From: RUG626 sp051866775
GTDB lineage: Bacteria; Bacillota; Clostridia; Oscillospirales; Oscillospiraceae
DNA: 9,925 bases
NCBI GenBank assembly: GCA_051866775.1
Contig: JBJDXR010000026.1
Coordinates: 1-9,925 of the forward strand
Direction: 5' to 3'
A program made the position numbers and the translations under genes. Shown one piece after another: positions 6,628 through 9,925 of the stretch (positions are counted from its first letter, which is position 1; each line of letters starts with the position of its first letter). Under the pieces are notes generated by a model. That model made no database searches, was not told the DNA's origin, and saw only the letters and a list, made by a program, of their open reading frames with translations.

Positions 6628-7335
6628 TCAATAAACAAATCCCCTGTCGGGTTCGGAGAACTCCCTGAGCCTGGTCTCATATACGTCCATCGCCGCCTCC
6701 TCAAACTCAAGGTGCGGTTCCTCAACTCCCATAAGCTTAAGGATGTACTTGGCAAAGGGCGGGTTTAATATCATAAGCGGCCCAATAACATAAGTCGCCA
6801 TGAAATTTCCGGCTCTTATGCCCTCCGCTTTTACCTCAGGATTAAGCCCCGCTCCCCTTATCGTCTCAAAAAGCCCGCTCCCGTTATCCCCGTAAGAATG
6901 TCCAAACTGGCTTTTAAAGCCGACAATCTTTATATCATCGAGCTTGCCCAAATACAGGGAGTTATACCGGTTCATCATGTGCCTGTCGGAGTGGATGGGG
7001 AACAATCCCAGCATTTTCTCCCGTGTACCGTCCTCATTCTCGATATACTCCCCGAATATCTCCATGGCATTTCCTGTCACAAGGGTAACGCCGCCGGACT
7101 CTGTGCGTCTGGCAATATCCTCCCGGTACTGTTCAAGGCGTTCCCGCACGATGGTCTGACCGTGCTCGGTAGTGCCGCCCATGTACAGGAGCGCCACATC
7201 CCCGGAAACAAACTTTGGTGTGTCAGAAAGCGCGGTCTTAACAAGCTCCGCCCCGCAGGAGCGCGCCAAAAATTCTGCGTTCATAAGATCGCCATACAGG
7301 TTGCACAGCTCCGGATATAATACTTCAATCGTCAT
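6628..7335 (-). CDS. GatD-like class I glutamine amidotransferase subunit lacking catalytic Cys and His
   Basis: 235 residues, near the usual length of GatD, the glutaminase partner of MurT in lipid II D-isoglutamine synthesis. The fold is recognisable: NLYGDLMN (12-19, like NLYSDIGN of staphylococcal GatD), LLYMGGTTEHGQ (49-60), IVGFKSQFGHSY (137-148, like IVGFENHGGRTY), and ATYVIGPLMILNP (180-192). The active site is not: the nucleophile elbow, normally ICGGYQ, reads VTGNAM, with T87 (ACA at 7077-7075) at the Cys94 position; the catalytic His of TYLHGP is I184 (ATT at 6786-6784). It should not hydrolyse glutamine. It overlaps the murT-like gene by 4 bases (ATGA), and AGGAGG precedes the start by 7 bases, so the two are translated together and likely form a complex. 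It may act as a structural or regulatory subunit. I leave the symbol empty because the gatD function is doubtful. Confidence 0.88.
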   Translation of the reverse strand: MTIEVLYPELCNLYGDLMNAEFLARSCGAELVKTALSDTPKFVSGDVALLYMGGTTEHGQTIVRERLEQYREDIARRTESGGVTLVTGNAMEIFGEYIENEDGTREKMLGLFPIHSDRHMMNRYNSLYLGKLDDIKIVGFKSQFGHSYGDNGSGLFETIRGAGLNPEVKAEGIRAGNFMATYVIGPLMILNPPFAKYILKLMGVEEPHLEFEEAAMDVYETRLREFSEPDRGFVY

Positions 7336-8705
7336 TTCGCCGCCTCCTGCGCAAGGGTCTTTACCTTCTCCCTGACCTTAAAGGCCAAAGAGAGAGAATC
7401 CGTGCCATAAAACATAAACACGCTGCTGTCCGGTGAAAAGCGCAGCTTCTCCGCCGCATCAAACTCATCCTGCACACAGTCTATCTTCTCATCCGGTACA
7501 CCCGCGATAAGCAGCCGCAAGCGGTAATCCTTTGCCCTCGGCCCGGTGGCGACTATGTGTGTTATGTCGTCGCCTTTTAAAAATTCAAAGTCACAGTCGT
7601 AAAGCCAGCAAGTATTCTCCGACCAGTGTTTCTCGTCGCCAAGGCAGTTCATCATCAGGAACAGCTCCTTCTCCCCCGGCTGGTGGGCCACATAATCAAA
7701 GGCCCTTGAGCAGGCCAGGGCGTTTTTCTCCTTGGCCATCTGCATGACAAGCGTCACATTCCCAACGCTCTCCGCCTTGTATCGGGACTCGACTATCTTC
7801 ACATCCTTGAGATATCCGAATATCTCATCGTGGGACATACCCAGCTCGCGCATGAGGGCAATGACGGTGACCATATTGTAAATATTGAACACACCGTCTG
7901 AAAGGAGCCGGTATTCATGTGAACCGGCTGCGTCCTTCACGGTCATTTTCATATTCGGAATGTCTACATCCGCACCGGCGTAATCATATTCCGGCGATTT
8001 AAAGCCGCACTGCTCACAGTACGCCCTGCCGATGTGGTGATATCGCCTGTACTCGTACTTAAGCTCCCCCGAGCATTTAGGGCAGATACGTATATCGTTT
8101 ATAAGGTTGACGCAGTCCACCACGTCCGTGTCCATCTTTTCTATTCCGAAATACATCCTTGGGTTTTCCGGGGCCACGGAGAAGGAAATAAGGTCATCGG
8201 CGTTTAAGATAAGCTTCGTCTCCGCAGGCATGGCGGAGGTAAGAAAGTCAGCAATATACTGCGGGTGTGCGTTTCTCATTATTGAGTCCCGGAACAGGTT
8301 AGTAATAACAACGATGTCCGGCTTAACATATGGATATATCCGCTTTGAGGAACGCTCGTCCACCTCAAGCACCGCGATATCGTATTTCGGCTTATTGAAT
8401 ATGCTGCACCCGATGAGAAGGCTCGTGGATATTCCGGAGTTTATATTGGAGCCGGCACGGTTATTAAGCACCTTTTTGCCCGATCTCTCCAGAATATCAC
8501 AGGCCATATTGGAGACCGTCGTCTTGCCGTTCGTGCCTGTAACGGCAATTATTTTTTTTGGCTTTCCGATATATTTTAAAAAGTCCGGACATATTTTAAG
8601 CGCAAGCTCCCCGGGAAAGTTCGTCCCGTTGTGTTTTGTTATTTTAAGGAGCGGCCGTGAAAGCTTGGCCGCCCACAGTGCGGCAAAAAACCTCAGTTTC
8701 ATCAT
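7332..8705 (-). CDS. murT: MurT-like Mur ligase with zinc ribbon (lipid II isoglutaminyl synthase family, synthetase subunit)
   Basis: 457 residues from ATG 8705, one base after the trmB stop codon; in-frame TTG 8732 and GTG 8714 are possible but poorer starts. The Mur ligase ATP site is intact: VTGTNGKTT (55-63), the EVDE strand (114-117) and TNLFRDS (135-141). The MurT-specific Cys4 zinc ribbon is present as CPKC (208-211) and CEQC (230-233). The C-terminal DUF1727 domain follows. In known MurT this domain has a stretch like LNDxxADGxDVSWIWDVDFE that gives an Asp to the GatD triad; here (353-374; DNA 7584-7649) WLYDCDFE is kept but the Asp-bearing part reads DEKHWSENTC, so the Asp appears gone. 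MurT activates D-Glu of the lipid II stem peptide with ATP and attaches ammonia. Here the ligase looks competent but its ammonia source, or its substrate, is uncertain. Confidence 0.88.
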   Translation of the reverse strand: MMKLRFFAALWAAKLSRPLLKITKHNGTNFPGELALKICPDFLKYIGKPKKIIAVTGTNGKTTVSNMACDILERSGKKVLNNRAGSNINSGISTSLLIGCSIFNKPKYDIAVLEVDERSSKRIYPYVKPDIVVITNLFRDSIMRNAHPQYIADFLTSAMPAETKLILNADDLISFSVAPENPRMYFGIEKMDTDVVDCVNLINDIRICPKCSGELKYEYRRYHHIGRAYCEQCGFKSPEYDYAGADVDIPNMKMTVKDAAGSHEYRLLSDGVFNIYNMVTVIALMRELGMSHDEIFGYLKDVKIVESRYKAESVGNVTLVMQMAKEKNALACSRAFDYVAHQPGEKELFLMMNCLGDEKHWSENTCWLYDCDFEFLKGDDITHIVATGPRAKDYRLRLLIAGVPDEKIDCVQDEFDAAEKLRFSPDSSVFMFYGTDSLSLAFKVREKVKTLAQEAAK

Positions 8706-8706
8706 C

Positions 8707-9348
8707 TTAAGCACCTGTCCTCTTGGCCACAAGGCGGTTTATTGGCACACCCTGCTCATAGAATTTCGTCTCATAATCGGTCATGACACCTGTCTTGCCG
8801 GCCGCGTGCAGGTCGTTTGTGACTTCGGAAAGCTTCCAGCCGCCGGACTCAAACTGCTCAAGCGACCAGTCAAAAAGCGGCCGGTTGTCCGTTTTAAACC
8901 ATATCTCCCCTTCAGGCTTGAGCAGCTGTTCATATATTTTGAGGAACGCAGGTGCTGTGAGTCTGCGTTTAAACTGCTTCTTCTTAAGCCACGGATCGGG
9001 GAAGTTTATATATATTCTGTCCACCTCTCCCGGCTCAAAGACGTCAAGGCATCCAGCTGCGTCAAAGTCCAGAAAGCGGACGTTCTTAAGCTCTCGCTCA
9101 AACACCCTCTCCATAGCTACCACCATCGCATCCGGCACCTTTTCGATTGCCGCAAAAAGCACCGACGGATTTGACTCGGCCATATTCGCCGTAAAGCGTC
9201 CTTTGCCGCATCCAAGTTCAAGATGCAGCTCTGAAAAGCCCGGATATTCCCTGAGCCAGCCACCTTTAAGGCGCTGAGGCTCCTTTTCAAGTATCGTTTC
9301 ACAGCGCTCCATGCGCGGTATAAGATTTGGTTTTTTTCTCATTCGCAT
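8707..9348 (-). CDS. trmB: tRNA (guanine-N7-)-methyltransferase
   Basis: 213 residues from ATG 9348, preceded by AGGTG at good spacing; an in-frame GTG at 9357 overlaps that ribosome site. The enzyme uses S-adenosylmethionine to make m7G at position 46 in the variable loop of many tRNAs. Visible motifs: the SAM-binding LELGCGKG (43-50), the hallmark INFPDPWLKKKQFKRRL (114-130), WFKTDN (150-155) and the C-terminal TDYETKFYEQG (190-200). Length is standard. It is the first gene of the minus-strand unit and is followed after one base by the murT-like gene. A good promoter lies at 9443-9470. Confidence 0.95.
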   Translation of the reverse strand: MRMRKKPNLIPRMERCETILEKEPQRLKGGWLREYPGFSELHLELGCGKGRFTANMAESNPSVLFAAIEKVPDAMVVAMERVFERELKNVRFLDFDAAGCLDVFEPGEVDRIYINFPDPWLKKKQFKRRLTAPAFLKIYEQLLKPEGEIWFKTDNRPLFDWSLEQFESGGWKLSEVTNDLHAAGKTGVMTDYETKFYEQGVPINRLVAKRTGA

Positions 9349-9442
9349 AAAATTCACCTGCGGCTATCGTACTGTATGGCGGTTCTGATAAGGGAACCAG
9401 CAAAACAAGCTATGCTCCGGCCTGTATTCGCCAAACGGTTTA

Positions 9443-9470
9443 ATTGTACCACACGCTATCATAAAATCAA
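9443..9470 (-). promoter_or_regulatory. Promoter of the trmB-murT-gatD unit
   Basis: On the minus strand TTGATT (9470-9465), 16-base spacer, TACAAT (9448-9443), with TGG directly before the -10 (extended -10). Expected start near 9436, about 88 bases before the trmB start. No terminator hairpin is evident in the leader. Confidence 0.7.
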
Positions 9471-9482
9471 AGAAAATTTATC

Positions 9483-9511
9483 TTGCGCACATACGAATTT
9501 TAAGCTATAAT
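9483..9511 (+). promoter_or_regulatory. Promoter ahead of the tRNA-Pro relic
   Basis: TTGCGC (9483-9488), 17-base spacer, perfect TATAAT (9506-9511). It diverges from the trmB promoter. Transcription would begin near 9518 and run through the tRNA-Pro 5' half at 9577. No protein gene follows on the plus strand. It may be the old promoter of the broken tRNA gene, though a leader of about 60 bases is long for that. Confidence 0.6.
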
Positions 9512-9576
9512 ATATAAGCTGTTTTGTGGTGAGGGCTGAATTGTCAAATGCACCGCGCCATGCAGAAACTCAATAA

Positions 9577-9614
9577 CCGGGTGTAGCGAAGGTGGTATCG
9601 CGCTTGATTTGGGA
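9577..9614 (+). pseudogene. tRNA-Pro(UGG) 5' half, truncated after the anticodon loop
   Basis: 38 bases match the first 38 of the intact tRNA-Pro at 9802 in 30 places. The acceptor 5' strand CCGGGTG and the anticodon loop TTTGGGA are identical, and the D stem is GCGA/TCGC instead of GCCC/GGGC, that is, changed in both strands so that pairing is kept. The anticodon 5' stem CTTGA would need TCAAG next, but GCGTT follows, and no variable arm, T arm, acceptor 3' strand or CCA can be found. The break is immediately after position 38. This is a once-real second tRNA-Pro gene that lost its 3' half, not random similarity. Confidence 0.8.
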
Positions 9615-9775
9615 GCGTTGCTCCGTCTATCCACTATGGAAACAGCCAAAGCCCGAAAGCCCTTGAAACACGGGCGTTTGTGGGATTTTTCCAGGCAGCA
9701 AAGCCGAGCCAAAAACCCGCTTTGACCACATAAATGACCACAGACAGGAAAAAACTTTTATTTTCGCCCTGACCG
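9615..9775. other. Possible attachment-site or mobile-element remnant between the two tRNA-Pro sequences
   Basis: No gene is visible here. Seen in sequence: a small hairpin GGAGC/GCTCC (9612-9624), a GCCCG/CGGGC pair (9651-9655 with 9671-9675), an imperfect inverted repeat (9682-9690 with 9711-9718), and an exact direct repeat TGACCACA at 9723-9730 and 9735-9742, 12 bases apart. Closely spaced short direct repeats next to a tRNA are typical of integrase arm sites in attP-like regions. With the tRNA break on its left edge this suggests the scar of an element that used tRNA-Pro as target; no integrase gene remains. Confidence 0.35.
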
Positions 9776-9784
9776 TGGTATAAT
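9776..9784 (+). promoter_or_regulatory. Extended -10 promoter of tRNA-Pro
   Basis: TGGTATAAT (9776-9784) is a perfect extended -10; the -35 position holds only a weak TTTTAT (9756-9761). The start would be about ten bases before the tRNA 5' end, a normal short tRNA leader. Confidence 0.65.
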
Positions 9785-9801
9785 AACTCAAAACTGAATA
9801 T

Positions 9802-9877
9802 CCGGGTGTAGCCCAGTTGGTAGGGCGCCACATTTGGGATGTGGAAGCCGCGCGTTCGAGTCGCGCCACTCGGACCA
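9802..9877 (+). tRNA. tRNA-Pro, anticodon UGG, CCA encoded
   Basis: A complete cloverleaf folds: acceptor CCGGGTG with CACTCGG (9802-9808 with 9867-9873, one G-U pair), D stem GCCC/GGGC (9811-9814 with 9823-9826), anticodon stem CCACA/TGTGG around loop TTTGGGA (anticodon TGG, 9835-9837), T stem GCGCG/CGCGC around TTCGAGT (9850-9866), discriminator A and encoded CCA (9875-9877). It decodes CCN proline codons, mainly CCA and CCG. Confidence 0.97.
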
Positions 9878-9880
9878 AAT

Positions 9881-9925
9881 AAGCACGATAGTTTTGATAC
9901 GAATGTATCTGAAACTATCGTGCTT
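9881..9925 (+). terminator. Terminator after tRNA-Pro, cut by the window end
   Basis: A 14-bp inverted repeat (9881-9894 with 9912-9925) encloses a second 5-bp pair (9896-9900 with 9905-9909). It starts four bases after the tRNA CCA. The expected T run would lie just beyond the window. Confidence 0.75.

Noticed and set aside
8107..9174. Plus-strand open frame of 355 residues across murT and trmB
   Set aside because: It is antisense to two genes with clear family motifs and spans their junction; its product is low-complexity and unrecognisable.
9586..9640. T-box-like antiterminator: GGTGGTATCGCG followed later by CGTC
   Set aside because: The GTGGTA...GCGC part is the D arm of a tRNA-Pro 5' half that matches the intact tRNA in 30 of 38 bases, the pairing partner of a T-box (CCTT after CGT) is absent, there is no specifier stem, and no amino-acid gene follows.
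9627..9878. Minus-strand open frame over the tRNA-Pro region (begins MVRVARLERAAS)
   Set aside because: Its N-terminal part is the antisense of the tRNA itself, a common false gene call at tRNA loci.
1..9925. CRISPR array, prophage structural genes, toxin-antitoxin pair or secondary-metabolite cluster
   Set aside because: Both strands were read for regularly spaced repeats and for relevant gene families; none is visible in this window.

Overview
The window looks like chromosomal DNA from a mid-to-high GC member of the Clostridia, most likely an Oscillospiraceae/Ruminococcaceae-type gut bacterium. This is inferred from several signs: AGGAGG-type Shine-Dalgarno sites before most genes, T-rich -10/-35 promoters in AT-rich gaps between GC-rich genes, strong hairpin terminators, a MurT/GatD pair (a Gram-positive and mainly Firmicutes/Actinobacteria trait), a MepA-like MATE transporter and a Cytidylate_kin2 protein. 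No plasmid or phage structural genes are visible.

Layout. 1-275: the terminator of a gene lying left of the window, then a gene-free stretch holding three successive hairpins. 276-1364 (minus): a soluble PAS/HATPase protein built like a sensor histidine kinase but with no phosphoacceptor histidine. It is divergent from gap (1611-2645, plus), the NAD-type glyceraldehyde-3-phosphate dehydrogenase of glycolysis, which ends in a strong terminator. 2773-4949 (plus): a promoter, a short leader with its own terminator hairpin, then a two-gene unit of a MATE exporter and a cytidylate-kinase-like protein, closed by an 18-bp bidirectional terminator. 5017-9348 (minus): an apparent four-gene unit read from a good promoter at 9443-9470, in the order trmB (tRNA m7G46 methyltransferase), murT-like, gatD-like, and a 511-residue protein of unknown function. 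9483-9925 (plus): a promoter, a tRNA-Pro 5' half that stops after the anticodon loop, about 160 bases resembling a mobile-element attachment remnant, then an intact tRNA-Pro(UGG) with its own promoter and a terminator.

How the genes fit together. gap is core glycolysis. trmB modifies tRNA. In typical Gram-positives MurT and GatD together amidate D-glutamate of lipid II, GatD releasing ammonia from glutamine and MurT using ATP to attach it. Here the MurT ligase site and zinc ribbon are intact, but the glutaminase triad appears lost: the GatD Cys and His positions are Thr and Ile, and the MurT Asp region is rewritten. The pair is therefore either ammonia-dependent or does a different ligation.

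Points most worth a second look: the triad-less MurT/GatD pair; the histidine-less kinase; the split tRNA-Pro beside an intact copy; the promoter-terminator leader ahead of the MATE gene; and the OadB-like GIIGGADGPT motif near the end of the unknown 511-residue protein.
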